From positions 538,785 to 602,784 of the forward strand of contig NZ_JACIDK010000001.1 of NCBI RefSeq assembly GCF_014196295.1: DNA of 64,000 nucleotides, written 5' to 3'. The notes below the pieces were generated by a model. That model worked only from the letters and a program-made list of their open reading frames with translations. It was not told the origin of the DNA and made no database searches. The position numbers and the translations under genes were made by a program. The DNA is from Phenylobacterium haematophilum (GTDB taxonomy: Bacteria > Pseudomonadota > Alphaproteobacteria > Caulobacterales > Caulobacteraceae). Below, piece by piece: positions 54,806 to 63,924 of this stretch. Numbering within the stretch: the stretch's first letter is position 1; each line of letters opens with the position of its first letter.

Positions 54806-55767
54806 TGTCGTTCGACGCGACGTCGGTCTATCTGGTGCTGGTGTTCGCCGCGGTGTTCGCCGCAGTTCAGGCGGCGGTCGGCCTGCTGAGGACCGCCAAG
54901 GTCAAGCAGCAGGTCAATCGCCGACTGTTGGTCGCCGAACGGACCGGCGGCACGATCGCAGAACTGGTGATCGAACTGCGCAAGCAGCGCGGACTCAACG
55001 CCGCCGGCGACGCGCGCGGCGGCTGGATGTGGCTGAGCGAGCTGATCGTCCGCTCCGGCGTGCCCTATGACGGGCGGCGCTGGCTCGTCATCGCCGTGGG
55101 ACTGGCGCTGACGGGCGCGATTCTCGCGTTCGCCTGCACCCGGCAACTGCTGGCGATCCCGCTCGGCGCGGTTCTATTTGGCGTTTTCGGTCCGATCGCG
55201 TTTCTGAAGGTCAAGGCCGGCCGCCGGGCGGTCGCGCTGGGTCAGCAGCTGCCGCAGGCGCTGGAGATCATCGTCCGCAGCCTGGAAGCCGGACACCCTG
55301 TGCCGACAGCCGTGGCCCTGGTCGGGCGTGAAATGCCCGATCCGATCGGCTCGGAGTTCGGCATGGCCGCCGACGAGATCGCCTATGGCGCAACGATGGA
55401 ACAGGCGGTCAACCGTATGTCGGTGCGTTGCCAGCATCCCGACGTCGACCTTTTCGCCGCGACCGTCCGGTTGCAGGAAAAGGCCGGCGGAAACCTGACA
55501 GGCCTGCTTAAGCTCAACGCCGCCACGGTTCGCGACCGGCTTCGCATGCGCCTGAAGATCAAGGCGGCGACCGCCGAGGGCCGCGCCTCGGCTTTGATCC
55601 TGACCGCCGCGCCGTTCCTGGCGGCGGGCGCGATCATCCTGCTGTCCCCGGAGTTCTATGGCGACGTCATGCACCTGCCGATGGTGCGCATCGGGCTGAT
55701 CGTAATCGGCGCCTGGATGGTCATCGGCAACCTCGTGATGCGTAAGATGATCGACATGCGGATCTGA
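54805..55767 (+). CDS. tadB: Tad inner-membrane platform protein TadB
   Basis: The 320-residue protein has N-terminal transmembrane segments, a cytoplasmic T2SSF domain (LGQQLPQALEIIVRSLEAGHPVPTAVALVGREM, then GGNLTGLLKLNAATVRDRLRMRLKIKAATAEGRASA) and C-terminal segments. Its ATG lies in the cpaF stop context (GATG). TadB and TadC form the platform with CpaF. Confidence 0.93.
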   Translation: MSFDATSVYLVLVFAAVFAAVQAAVGLLRTAKVKQQVNRRLLVAERTGGTIAELVIELRKQRGLNAAGDARGGWMWLSELIVRSGVPYDGRRWLVIAVGLALTGAILAFACTRQLLAIPLGAVLFGVFGPIAFLKVKAGRRAVALGQQLPQALEIIVRSLEAGHPVPTAVALVGREMPDPIGSEFGMAADEIAYGATMEQAVNRMSVRCQHPDVDLFAATVRLQEKAGGNLTGLLKLNAATVRDRLRMRLKIKAATAEGRASALILTAAPFLAAGAIILLSPEFYGDVMHLPMVRIGLIVIGAWMVIGNLVMRKMIDMRI

Positions 55768-55769
55768 CC

Positions 55770-56726
55770 ATGGACGTCGCGCAGATTCAGAATCTGATGA
55801 CCTTGGCGGCGTTCGGCCTGCTGGCCGTCGCCGTGATCGGCGGCGCCGCTGTGCTGGCCGGCGAGATGCGGCTTCGGTCGCAGCGCCGCGCCCGCTTCCA
55901 ATCCCCGGGGGGCGCGATCTCGACGGCGGGTGTCCAATCGCTGGGACAGGCGCAGCTGGTGGGCCGGCTGGCCGACGGTTTGCGGAGGCTGGGGCAACAG
56001 GCGGCGATCCGCGATCCTTCGCAGATCTCTGAGTTGCGGATGCGGCTGACCCGTGCCGGGTTCTTCAGCCGCGATGCGGCGATATACTATCTCGGCGCGA
56101 GGGCGGCGGCGCTCGCCGCAGCGACCCTGGCCGTGATCACCGTGCTGCCGTTCGCCCTGAAGGGCGGCGGCGTGGCCGCGGTGGCGGTGGCGTGCGTGTT
56201 TGCTGGGATCGCGCTGCTCGGTCCCGACCAGGTGCTGAAGGTCCGCCAGAAGAGTCGCGAGCTGGAGTACGCCGACGGCTTTCCCGATCTGCTGGATCTG
56301 CTCGTGGCCTCGGTCGAGGCCGGGCTCAGCCTGGACGCGGCGGTCTCGCGGGTCGCCGACGAGCTGGTGAGGCGTTATCCGCGCCTGACGATCCACCTGC
56401 GGATGCTGACCCTGGAGCTGAGGGCCGGCAAGGCGCGCAAGGACGCCTGGTCCTCGTTCGCCGACCGGCTTGGGATCGACGATGCCCGTGCCCTGGCCAC
56501 CATGCTGCGCCAGGCCGAGGAGATGGGCACCAGCCTGGGTGAGACTCTGTCGGTGTTCTCGCTGGACATGCGCGCCAAGCGCATGCTGCGGGCCGAGGAA
56601 AAGGCGCTGGCGCTGCCGGTCAAGCTGACGGTGCCGCTGATCCTGTTCATCTTCCCGTGCCTGATCGGCGTCCTGATGCTGCCGGCGATCGCCCGGATCA
56701 TGCAGACGATGGGCGCGGGCCAGTAG
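55770..56726 (+). CDS. tadC: Tad inner-membrane platform protein TadC
   Basis: The 318-residue protein has the T2SSF domain (FPDLLDLLVASVEAGLSLDAAVSRVADEL, then MLRQAEEMGTSLGETLSVFSLDMRAKRMLRAEEKALALPVKLTVPLI) and transmembrane segments at both ends. It follows tadB by 2 bases and is the last Tad gene in the window; no pilin or TadD-like gene follows before purC. Confidence 0.93.
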   Translation: MDVAQIQNLMTLAAFGLLAVAVIGGAAVLAGEMRLRSQRRARFQSPGGAISTAGVQSLGQAQLVGRLADGLRRLGQQAAIRDPSQISELRMRLTRAGFFSRDAAIYYLGARAAALAAATLAVITVLPFALKGGGVAAVAVACVFAGIALLGPDQVLKVRQKSRELEYADGFPDLLDLLVASVEAGLSLDAAVSRVADELVRRYPRLTIHLRMLTLELRAGKARKDAWSSFADRLGIDDARALATMLRQAEEMGTSLGETLSVFSLDMRAKRMLRAEEKALALPVKLTVPLILFIFPCLIGVLMLPAIARIMQTMGAGQ

Positions 56727-56784
56727 CGTTCCGGGCGCGCAATAGGCTAGAGAGCCGCTTCAAGTCTCCGGCGCGGATACCCCC

Positions 56785-57756
56785 ATGGACAAGACGGCCC
56801 TGGCTCGCAACGCTCACCGCGTTCTGCGCGACGCGATCATTCCCGAGCTGCCGAACCCGTACTACGGCAAGGTGCGGGACAATTACGATCTGCCGGACGG
56901 CCGGCGGATCATCATCGCCAGCGACCGGATCAGCGCTTTCGACCGCATCCTGGCGGCGATACCGTTCAAGGGTCAGGTGCTGACCCAGACCGCGCGGTTC
57001 TGGTTCGAGAAGACCGCAGACATCTGCCCCAACCATGTGCTGGCCTATCCTGATCCCAACGTCGTCGTCGGCCGCCGGCTGGACATCCTGCCGGTCGAGA
57101 TCGTCGTGCGCGACTATCTGGCGGGCACGACCGGCACTTCGATTCTGACGCTCTACAAGAAGGGCGAGCGGGAGATGTACGGCCACCGTCTGCCGGACGG
57201 CATGGCCGACAATCAGAAGCTGCCGCACCCGATCATCACCCCGACCTCAAAGGCGTTCGATGGCGGCCACGACGAGCCGCTGACGCCGGCGCAGATCGTA
57301 GAGCAGGGACTGCTGACCGCCGAACAGTGGGAGACGCTGTCGAAATACGCCCTGGCGCTGTTCGCGCGCGGGCAGCAGATCGCCGCCGAGCGCGGGCTGA
57401 TCCTGGTCGACACCAAGTACGAGTTCGGCGTCGACGCCGACGGTCAGATCATCCTGGCCGACGAAATCCATACGCCCGACTCCAGCCGTTACTGGTTCGC
57501 TGAGAGCTATCCGCAGCGCTTCGCCGCCGGGCAGCGTCCCGACAGCTTCGACAAGGACTTCGTCCGCGCGTGGGTCGCCGAGCGCTGCGACCCGTACAAG
57601 GACCCGATCCCGGAGATCCCGGCGCAGATGCTGGTTGATACGGCGGCGGTCTACATACAGGCCTTCGAGACCATTACCGGCCAGACGTTCGTGATCGACG
57701 AGACCGACGAACCCGTCCTGGAACGGGTCCGCCGCAACCTCGCTGAGTTCTTCTAG
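56785..57756 (+). CDS. purC: Phosphoribosylaminoimidazole-succinocarboxamide synthase
   Basis: The 323-residue SAICAR synthetase has [38 protein letters not shown] and the later [29 protein letters not shown], all conserved in PurC. It joins aspartate to CAIR in purine synthesis. It is the longer class (about 300+ residues) rather than the 240-residue E. coli type. It stands alone after the Tad cluster with a 58-base gap. Confidence 0.96.
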   Translation: MDKTALARNAHRVLRDAIIPELPNPYYGKVRDNYDLPDGRRIIIASDRISAFDRILAAIPFKGQVLTQTARFWFEKTADICPNHVLAYPDPNVVVGRRLDILPVEIVVRDYLAGTTGTSILTLYKKGEREMYGHRLPDGMADNQKLPHPIITPTSKAFDGGHDEPLTPAQIVEQGLLTAEQWETLSKYALALFARGQQIAAERGLILVDTKYEFGVDADGQIILADEIHTPDSSRYWFAESYPQRFAAGQRPDSFDKDFVRAWVAERCDPYKDPIPEIPAQMLVDTAAVYIQAFETITGQTFVIDETDEPVLERVRRNLAEFF

Positions 57757-57758
57757 CG

Positions 57759-58895
57759 CTAGCCAGCGACGCCGAGCATCACGACCGCCGCCAGGAATAG
57801 CGCCAACGCCAGGCTGCAGAACAGTAGCAGCATGCCGGTGCGCCAGAGCGCCGAGAAGGTCGACAGGCCGTAGGCGCCCTTCACCTGGGCGAACATGTGC
57901 ACAGGTGCAATGGCGGTTGCGGCGAGCAGAGAGACGGCTGCGATCGCGCCGCCGAACCGCATGAGCCCCGCGGTCAGCATGATCAGCATCGCCATGAAGG
58001 TCAGCGAGTAGAGAACGAAGACCCCGTGGTCGTAGAGCGTAAAGCCGCGCTTCCACAGGAACAGCAGGGCCACGAAGGGGATCGAGATCGGAATGAGAAG
58101 GAAAGAGAACTTGTAGAAGGTCTGCTGCAGCTTGTAGAGCGTGAGCTCCGGGTTCTGCAGTTTTTTCATAAGCTTCTTGTCTAGAGCCTTGTCGCCGGTG
58201 TTGACCTTAAGGTCTCCGTTGGCGGCTGCGGTGCGCAGGGTGTCAGCCAGGTTGACGCCCATGACCGCGACGTTGGGGGCCGTGGGTGATTCCGACATCG
58301 CCGCATCGGCGGCCTTCTCCGCCTCCTGAGCACGGGCGAGCCGCGCCTGTAGCTCGGCGCGCCTTGCGACTGAGGCTGGGGCGTCGTCCTTGAGGGCGTT
58401 ATCCAGTGCGGTCTCGGCCTGCACCAACTCGTTGGTGGCCATCATGTAACTCGTGCCCGTGGAAGCCGGGCCGCTGGCGGCGTCGCGCACGGCGGTCTCC
58501 GCTGCCTGGATCTGGGTGTTCACCGGCAGGAAGCTGAGGATCATGAACATCACGAAGACAGTGAACAGGTACATGGCCAGCGGCGAGACGTAGCGCGTTC
58601 GCTTGCCCAGCACCCATTCACGGGTCAGCCGGCCCGGGTTAGCCGCCAGCAGCGGCAGGGTGCGCCAGATCCGGCTGTCGAAGTGCATCACTCCGTGCAG
58701 AATCTCTTCGCCCAGATGCAGCAGGGTGCGGTGCGTGTGGGTCGGCTGGCCGCAGTTCGAGCAGTACCGGCCGCTGACCTCTGCGCCGCAGTCGTCGCAG
58801 TTATGGCTGTGATCCCCGGCCTTGCCGGTCGGCTTTTCGACGGCGGCCGCCATCATCGCGCCCGTCACCGCTCCACCGGTCGAATCCACGTCCAT
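57759..58895 (-). CDS. DUF3667 membrane protein with zinc ribbon
   Basis: The 378-residue protein has an N-terminal zinc ribbon (CDDCGAEVSGRYCSNCGQ) followed by HLGEEILHGVMHFDSRIWRTLPLLAANPGRLTREWVLGKR, the DUF3667 signature, one transmembrane helix, a helical Ala/Glu-rich loop with heptad-like repeats and four C-terminal transmembrane segments. It converges on purC with a 2-base gap. The start at 58895 fits the family; function unknown. Confidence 0.82.
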   Translation of the reverse strand: MDVDSTGGAVTGAMMAAAVEKPTGKAGDHSHNCDDCGAEVSGRYCSNCGQPTHTHRTLLHLGEEILHGVMHFDSRIWRTLPLLAANPGRLTREWVLGKRTRYVSPLAMYLFTVFVMFMILSFLPVNTQIQAAETAVRDAASGPASTGTSYMMATNELVQAETALDNALKDDAPASVARRAELQARLARAQEAEKAADAAMSESPTAPNVAVMGVNLADTLRTAAANGDLKVNTGDKALDKKLMKKLQNPELTLYKLQQTFYKFSFLLIPISIPFVALLFLWKRGFTLYDHGVFVLYSLTFMAMLIMLTAGLMRFGGAIAAVSLLAATAIAPVHMFAQVKGAYGLSTFSALWRTGMLLLFCSLALALFLAAVVMLGVAG

Positions 58896-58948
58896 AGTCC
58901 GCTCCAAGTCCACAGGAGCGAGAGTTAGACCGGATCGAGCCGGCGGCG

Positions 58949-59551
58949 CTAGGCCGCCAGTTCCTCCTCGACCTGACCCAGGCGCTCCTTGCCGAAGAAC
59001 ATCTCGTCGCCGACGAAGAAGGTGGGAATTCCGAAGGCGCCGCGTGCGGCGGCGCGCTCGGTGTTGGCCAGCAGTTCGGCCTTGACCTCGGGCTCCTGGG
59101 TGGCCGCGAGGATCGCCTCGGCGTCGAGGCCGGCTTCGGTCAGGGCGGCCGCGACCACCTGCGGGTCGTCCATCTTCAGGCCGCGTTCCCACATGCCGGC
59201 CATAACGGCGTCTAGATAGGCCTGCTCGACGCCTAGCCGCCGCGCGGCGACCAGCCCGCGCATGATCAGCAGCGTGTTGACAGGGAAATGCGGGTTGAAC
59301 TGATAGCGGTCGAGCTTGTGCTTTGCGACGAAACGTTTCGTCTCCAGCGCCTCGTAGGCCAGCTTGCCCTGGATTCCGCCGAATGCGGTCATCGGAGCCT
59401 GATTGCCGGTGATCTTGAACAGGCCGCCCAGTAGGCACGGCGTGAGTACGACCTCCGCGCCGGTGCGGGCGGCTATGTCTTTCAACACCCCGTAGGCCAA
59501 GTAGGCGTTGGGGCTGCCGAAATCGAAGATGAACTCGACGGTCTTGGTCAT
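58949..59551 (-). CDS. DsbA-family 2-hydroxychromene-2-carboxylate isomerase-like protein
   Basis: The 200-residue thioredoxin-fold protein begins VEFIFDFGSPNAYLAY and has the C-terminal GAFGIPTFFVGDEMFFGKERL. The FxFDFxSP start is typical of glutathione-dependent 2-hydroxychromene-2-carboxylate isomerases and lacks the CxxC of oxidases. It probably acts on an aromatic or glutathione-linked substrate. It follows the SDR gene by 10 bases, so the two likely form an operon controlled by the divergent HxlR protein. Confidence 0.87.
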   Translation of the reverse strand: MTKTVEFIFDFGSPNAYLAYGVLKDIAARTGAEVVLTPCLLGGLFKITGNQAPMTAFGGIQGKLAYEALETKRFVAKHKLDRYQFNPHFPVNTLLIMRGLVAARRLGVEQAYLDAVMAGMWERGLKMDDPQVVAAALTEAGLDAEAILAATQEPEVKAELLANTERAAARGAFGIPTFFVGDEMFFGKERLGQVEEELAA

Positions 59552-59561
59552 GGGGCGTTCC

Positions 59562-60287
59562 TCACCAGGACTCGGTCCAAGGGCGCACATCGAGTTCATG
59601 CGTCCAGGCCGAGCGTTGTTGTTTGTGCAGCCAGACGTAGTTGCGGGCGATCTCCTCGGGCTTGAGGATGCTGTCGCCCTGTAGCCGGGCCTCAATGTCG
59701 GGGATGTTCGAGCGGGAGAAGACCCCGTCGATGGCGCCGTCCACCACCACGTGGGCGACGTGGACGCCTTGCGGTCCGAGCTCGCGGGCCGCCGCCTGCG
59801 CTACGGCTCGCAGACCATGCTTGGCCGACGAGAAGGCCGAGAAACCCTGGCGGCCGCGTAGCGAGGCCGAGGCTCCGGTGACCAGGATCGTGCCGCGCCT
59901 GCGCGGCGTCATCACCCGAGCCGCTTCACGAACCGTCAGGAAGCCGGCGAAGCAGGCCATTTCCCAGACCTTATGGAACACGCGGCTCGTGGTCTCGGTC
60001 AGGCTGAAGCGGACGTTAGCGCCGATGTTGAAGACCACGACTTCCAGCGGTCCTACCTCGGCCTCGATCTTGTCGACGAGGGCGATCATCTCGTCCTCTG
60101 AGCGGGCGTCGACGCCGTAGGCGCGGGCCTTACCGCCGCCGTCGCGTATCGACTGGGCCAGCTCTTCAAGCTGCTCGAGATTTCGGGCCCTGCGCGTGAT
60201 GCAGACCTCCAATCCCTCCGCCGCGAAGGCGCGTGCTATCGCTCCGCCGACGCCATCGCCGGCGCCGACCACAAGACAGGCGGCCAT
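59562..60287 (-). CDS. SDR-family protein with altered catalytic tyrosine
   Basis: The 241-residue protein has the Rossmann motif VVGAGDGVGGAIARAFAAEG and VVFNIGAN in place of NNAG. The active-site stretch is SASLRGRQGFSAFSSAKHG: the YxxxK motif reads FxxxK, so the classical tyrosine is missing while serine and lysine remain. A set of SDR relatives shares this form. The reaction is uncertain; it may be a divergent reductase or non-catalytic. It is divergent from the HxlR regulator. Confidence 0.83.
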   Translation of the reverse strand: MAACLVVGAGDGVGGAIARAFAAEGLEVCITRRARNLEQLEELAQSIRDGGGKARAYGVDARSEDEMIALVDKIEAEVGPLEVVVFNIGANVRFSLTETTSRVFHKVWEMACFAGFLTVREAARVMTPRRRGTILVTGASASLRGRQGFSAFSSAKHGLRAVAQAAARELGPQGVHVAHVVVDGAIDGVFSRSNIPDIEARLQGDSILKPEEIARNYVWLHKQQRSAWTHELDVRPWTESW

Positions 60288-60367
60288 GGCTCGTCCCCTT
60301 CAAGTTTATTTTCTGGACGGACCATGGTATCGAATCTGGACTTGGTCAATGGCGGATGGAGCCGGCG

Positions 60368-60835
60368 ATGAAATGGGACGAACTCAGCCGCGAGCCGTGC
60401 TCTTTGGCGCGTTCGGTGGCCGTGATCGGCGATCGCTGGACGCTGCTGATCCTGCGTGACTGCTTCCTCGGCGTGCGGCGGTTCGAGGCGTTTCAGGAAC
60501 GCCTGGGCATTTCACGCACCATCATCGCCGACCGGCTGAAGGTGCTGACCGATGAGGGGGTGTTGGCCAAGGTCGCCTATCAGGACCGTCCGGTGCGGCA
60601 CGAGTACCGTCTGACCGAGAAGGGCCTGGAACTCTACCCAGTGATCCTGGCGATCGTCAGCTGGGGCGATCGGCACTACGACGACGGTCGCGGTCCGCCG
60701 ATCCTGCGGCGGCACAAGGCCTGCGGCTGCGACTTCCAGCCGGTGATGACTTGTTCCGAATGCGGCGAAGAGGTGAACGCCCGGGGGGTGGAGGCCCGCC
60801 CGGGGCCGGCCTTCAGTCCATCAGCTGTTGGCTGA
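60368..60835 (+). CDS. HxlR family transcriptional regulator
   Basis: The 155-residue protein has the HxlR winged helix (CSLARSVAVIGDRWTLLILRDCFLGVRRFEAFQERLGISRTIIADRLKVLTDEGVL, then YQDRPVRHEYRLTEKGLELYPVI) with the typical N-terminal cysteine, and a C-terminal part with CGCDF and CSECGEEV cysteines. The ATG at 60368 has GGAG 6 bases upstream; an in-frame ATG at 60356 is the alternative. It probably controls the divergent SDR-isomerase pair. It overlaps the peptidase gene by 23 bases at its 3' end. Confidence 0.9.
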   Translation: MKWDELSREPCSLARSVAVIGDRWTLLILRDCFLGVRRFEAFQERLGISRTIIADRLKVLTDEGVLAKVAYQDRPVRHEYRLTEKGLELYPVILAIVSWGDRHYDDGRGPPILRRHKACGCDFQPVMTCSECGEEVNARGVEARPGPAFSPSAVG

Positions 60836-62927
60836 GATAAGTGTATTCGAGCGCCTGCCGCTTGGCGGTCTCGTTGAGGTTGGCGGCGGCGGCGTGACCG
60901 CCGTCGATGTTCTCGTAATAGAGGTAGTCGTAGCCGAGCTCCTTGAGCCGGGCAGCGGCCTTGCGCGCGTGGGCCGGATGCACGCGGTCGTCCTTGGTCG
61001 AGGTTTCCAGGAAGACACGCGGATAGGGCTGGCCCTTGGCCAGCTTCTGGTAGGGCGAGTAGGTGTCGATCACCTTGCGCTCCTCCGGAACGGCCGGGTC
61101 GCCGTATTCGCCGACCCACGAGGCGCCGGCGCCGATGTGCGTGTAGCCGATCATGTCGAACAGCGGCACCTGGATGACCACAGCGTTGTAGAGTTCGGGC
61201 CGCTGGGTCAGGGCCACGCCCATCAACAGGCCGCCGTTTGAGCCGCCCATAATGCCGAGCTTGGCCGGGCTGGTGATCTTGCGGGCGATCAGGTCTTCGG
61301 AGACGGCGAAGAAATCGTCATAGACTCGCTGGCGGTTCAGCTTCAGGCCGGCCTCGTGCCAGCGCGGGCCGAACTCGCCGCCGCCGCGGATGTTGGCGAC
61401 GGCATAGGCGCCGCCGCGTTCCAGCCACAGCTTGCCGACCGTCGCGGCGTAGCCAGGCGTCTGCGAGACCTGGAAACCGCCGTAGGCGTAGAGCAGGGTC
61501 GGCGTCGAGCCGTCCAACTTCATGTCCTTCGAGCGGACCAGGAAGTACGGCACCTTGGCGCCGTCCTTCGAGATGGCCCAGTGTTGCTCCACGACCTGTT
61601 GTGAGGCGTCGAAGCGCGCGGGCATGGTCCGCAAGGTTTCGCGCGCGCCGCTGGCGGCGTCGGCGAGCAGTTGCGTCGACGGCGTCAGGAAGCCGGCGAC
61701 CTGGAGGATCAGCCGATCGTCGTGATCCGAAGCTGACGCGATGCTGACCGAGATGTCCGCCGGCAGGTCGAGCTTGGTGGACGTCCAGCCCTTGTCGTCG
61801 TGGCGGAAGCTGAGCACACCGCCCTTGACGTTGTCGTACAGCGCCATGACCAGCCGATTGCGGGTGGTCGCCACCTGCTCGACGGACTGGCTGTCGGTCG
61901 GGCGCAGGACGAGCGCGGCCTTGGGCTCGTCGGCCTCCGACTTCAGTTCGGCGAGATTTAGCGCCATCAGGTCGCCGGACTTGCCGGACTGAGCGGTCCA
62001 GTCCTCTTCCAGCGTGAGCAGCACCTGGCCGTCAAGCAGGCCCTGGATCGACGAGCGGAGCGGCAGCGGCAGCCTCTTTGCGCCGGCCTCGGTGATCAGG
62101 TGATGCTCGGCGTTGAAGGTATCCAGCGGACGGTGGGCGATCAGCGCCTGCAGCTTGCCGTCGGCGTCGCGCAGAGCGATCGGGCTGACGCCGTAACCGC
62201 CGTCGTCGGCCTTGCCGCGGAACACTTCGCTGGCGTCGGCCAGCGCCTGGCCGCGTTTCAACAGCTTGATCACATAGGGGTAGCCGGAGGTCGTGACCTC
62301 GCCTTTGGTCCATTCGGTGGCGACGGCCAAGGTGTCTGCGTCGACCCAGTCGACGCGATGTTTGCCCTCGGGCAGCAGGAAGCCGCCTTTGATGAACTGA
62401 CCGGTCTGGATGTCGAATTCGCGGACCTCGACGGCGTCCTTGCCCCCGTCGGACAGCGAGATCAGGCACAGCCGGTCGTCCGGCGGCAGGCAGGTCGAAC
62501 CCTTGTAGACCCAGTTTTTGCCCTCGGCCTTCGCCAGGGCGTCGACATCTAGAATGTTGCGCCACTGGGGTTTGCCGGTTCGGTAGCTGTCCAGGGTGGT
62601 GGAGCGCAGCAGACCGCGGACGTGCTCGGCGTCCTGCCAGAAGTTCCGCAGCGTCCCATCGCCGGCGAATCCGACGACGGTGATCCGGTCCTTGGCCGTG
62701 GCGATGGCCAAGGCGTCGTCATAGAGCTTGGCGTAGCGTGGATCGTTCTGCAGTTGCGGCAGCGAGCGTTCGTTCTCGGCTTTGGCGAAGGCCATGGCGC
62801 GGGCGCCCTCGATCTCCTCCATATAGACGTAAGGATCGTTCGGATCGGGCAGGGCGGCGGCGGGAAGCGTGGTCATGCCGCTCAACATGGCGCCGGCCGC
62901 CAATTTTCCAAGGAACGGGAAACGCAT
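60813..62927 (-). CDS. Secreted prolyl-oligopeptidase-type serine peptidase (S9)
   Basis: The 704-residue protein has a signal peptide (MRFPFLGKLAAGAMLSGMTTLPAAA), an N-terminal beta-propeller (residues about 40-430) and a C-terminal alpha/beta-hydrolase. The triad is visible as GGSNGG with Ser563, Asp in KDDRVHP near 646 and His in DGGHAAA near 677. It resembles prolyl endopeptidases of S9A, which cut short peptides after proline. It should act in the periplasm. The start at 62927 gives a proper signal peptide. Confidence 0.92.
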   Translation of the reverse strand: MRFPFLGKLAAGAMLSGMTTLPAAALPDPNDPYVYMEEIEGARAMAFAKAENERSLPQLQNDPRYAKLYDDALAIATAKDRITVVGFAGDGTLRNFWQDAEHVRGLLRSTTLDSYRTGKPQWRNILDVDALAKAEGKNWVYKGSTCLPPDDRLCLISLSDGGKDAVEVREFDIQTGQFIKGGFLLPEGKHRVDWVDADTLAVATEWTKGEVTTSGYPYVIKLLKRGQALADASEVFRGKADDGGYGVSPIALRDADGKLQALIAHRPLDTFNAEHHLITEAGAKRLPLPLRSSIQGLLDGQVLLTLEEDWTAQSGKSGDLMALNLAELKSEADEPKAALVLRPTDSQSVEQVATTRNRLVMALYDNVKGGVLSFRHDDKGWTSTKLDLPADISVSIASASDHDDRLILQVAGFLTPSTQLLADAASGARETLRTMPARFDASQQVVEQHWAISKDGAKVPYFLVRSKDMKLDGSTPTLLYAYGGFQVSQTPGYAATVGKLWLERGGAYAVANIRGGGEFGPRWHEAGLKLNRQRVYDDFFAVSEDLIARKITSPAKLGIMGGSNGGLLMGVALTQRPELYNAVVIQVPLFDMIGYTHIGAGASWVGEYGDPAVPEERKVIDTYSPYQKLAKGQPYPRVFLETSTKDDRVHPAHARKAAARLKELGYDYLYYENIDGGHAAAANLNETAKRQALEYTYLSQQLMD

Positions 62928-63103
62928 CTGGGAACTGCCTCTCGGAGTGATCTTGCCAAGGTCGAGCTTAGGGCAGCCGGGTTGCGGCGAGCAAACGCGG
63001 CGCGACGAAATGAAATGCGTCGCCTCGCCGCCACGCGGGGAAAGGCCTTCCAATGTCGCCCAAAACTAGGCTGGGCCATGGGAATCCGTCATGGTCCCGC
63101 GCC

Positions 63104-63898
63104 ATGACGAACGAACCCTTTTTCAAACGGGACGGTCAATATTACGTCCCAACCCCCGCTGGCCGCGGTCCCTGGAATCCCAACTCGCTCCATGGACGGG
63201 TCATCATCGGTCTTCTCGGCTTCGTGCTCGAGCAGAAGCACGGCGATGCGGACTTCATTCCCGCTCGCCTGACCGTGGACATGTACAAGCTGCCGGGCTT
63301 CGATCCGATCGAGGTCACCACCAAGGTGGTGCGCGAAAGCGGCCGGATTCGTGTCATCGACGCCGAGTTCATTTCCGGCGGCGTCAGCATGGCCCGCGCC
63401 ACCTGCCAGTTCCTGAAGCGCACTGAGAACTCGGAAGGCAATGTCTGGAAGCCGGGGACGTGGAATGTCCCGGCGCCTCTGGACATTCCCGAACCGGAGA
63501 ACCGCGGCGGCATGGGCGGCATGTGGGCCTCTCGTCCGATCAGCGGCGGGCTCGCCACGGCCGAGCAGCGCCGGACCTGGATGAGCGAAGTGCGCGACAT
63601 CGTCGAGGGCGAGCCGCTGACCCCGTTCCCGCGCGTGGCGGTGGCCTGCGACTTCGTCAGCCCGCTGACCCACGTCGGCGACCAGGGCCTCGGCTACATC
63701 AACTCGGACGTGACGCTCTATCTGCACAAGCTGCCGGACACCGAGTGGGTCGGCTTCGAGAGCGTCTATCACGGCGCCGACGACGGCGTGGCCGTGGGCG
63801 ACGCCCGCGTCTACGACGAAAGCGGCCCGATCGGGGTGGCTTCCTGCACGGCTCTGGCCCAGCGCAGGCTGGCGCCGCCTCCGCCCAAACCATCCTAG
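63104..63898 (+). CDS. Thioesterase-like (acyl-CoA thioesterase superfamily) protein
   Basis: The 264-residue protein resembles the double-hotdog TesB/4HBT_3 type: RGPWNPNSLHGRVIIGLLGFVLEQ and FIPARLTVDMYKLPGFDPIEVTTKVVRESGRIRVIDAEFISGGVSMARATCQFLK in the first hotdog, then VACDFVSPLTHVGDQGLGYINSDVTLYLHKLP in the second. It may hydrolyse acyl-CoA thioesters. The ATG at 63104 starts the conserved part. Confidence 0.78.
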   Translation: MTNEPFFKRDGQYYVPTPAGRGPWNPNSLHGRVIIGLLGFVLEQKHGDADFIPARLTVDMYKLPGFDPIEVTTKVVRESGRIRVIDAEFISGGVSMARATCQFLKRTENSEGNVWKPGTWNVPAPLDIPEPENRGGMGGMWASRPISGGLATAEQRRTWMSEVRDIVEGEPLTPFPRVAVACDFVSPLTHVGDQGLGYINSDVTLYLHKLPDTEWVGFESVYHGADDGVAVGDARVYDESGPIGVASCTALAQRRLAPPPPKPS

Positions 63899-63924
63899 CT
63901 CAGAAGGGCGCGGTTCAGGCTAGG

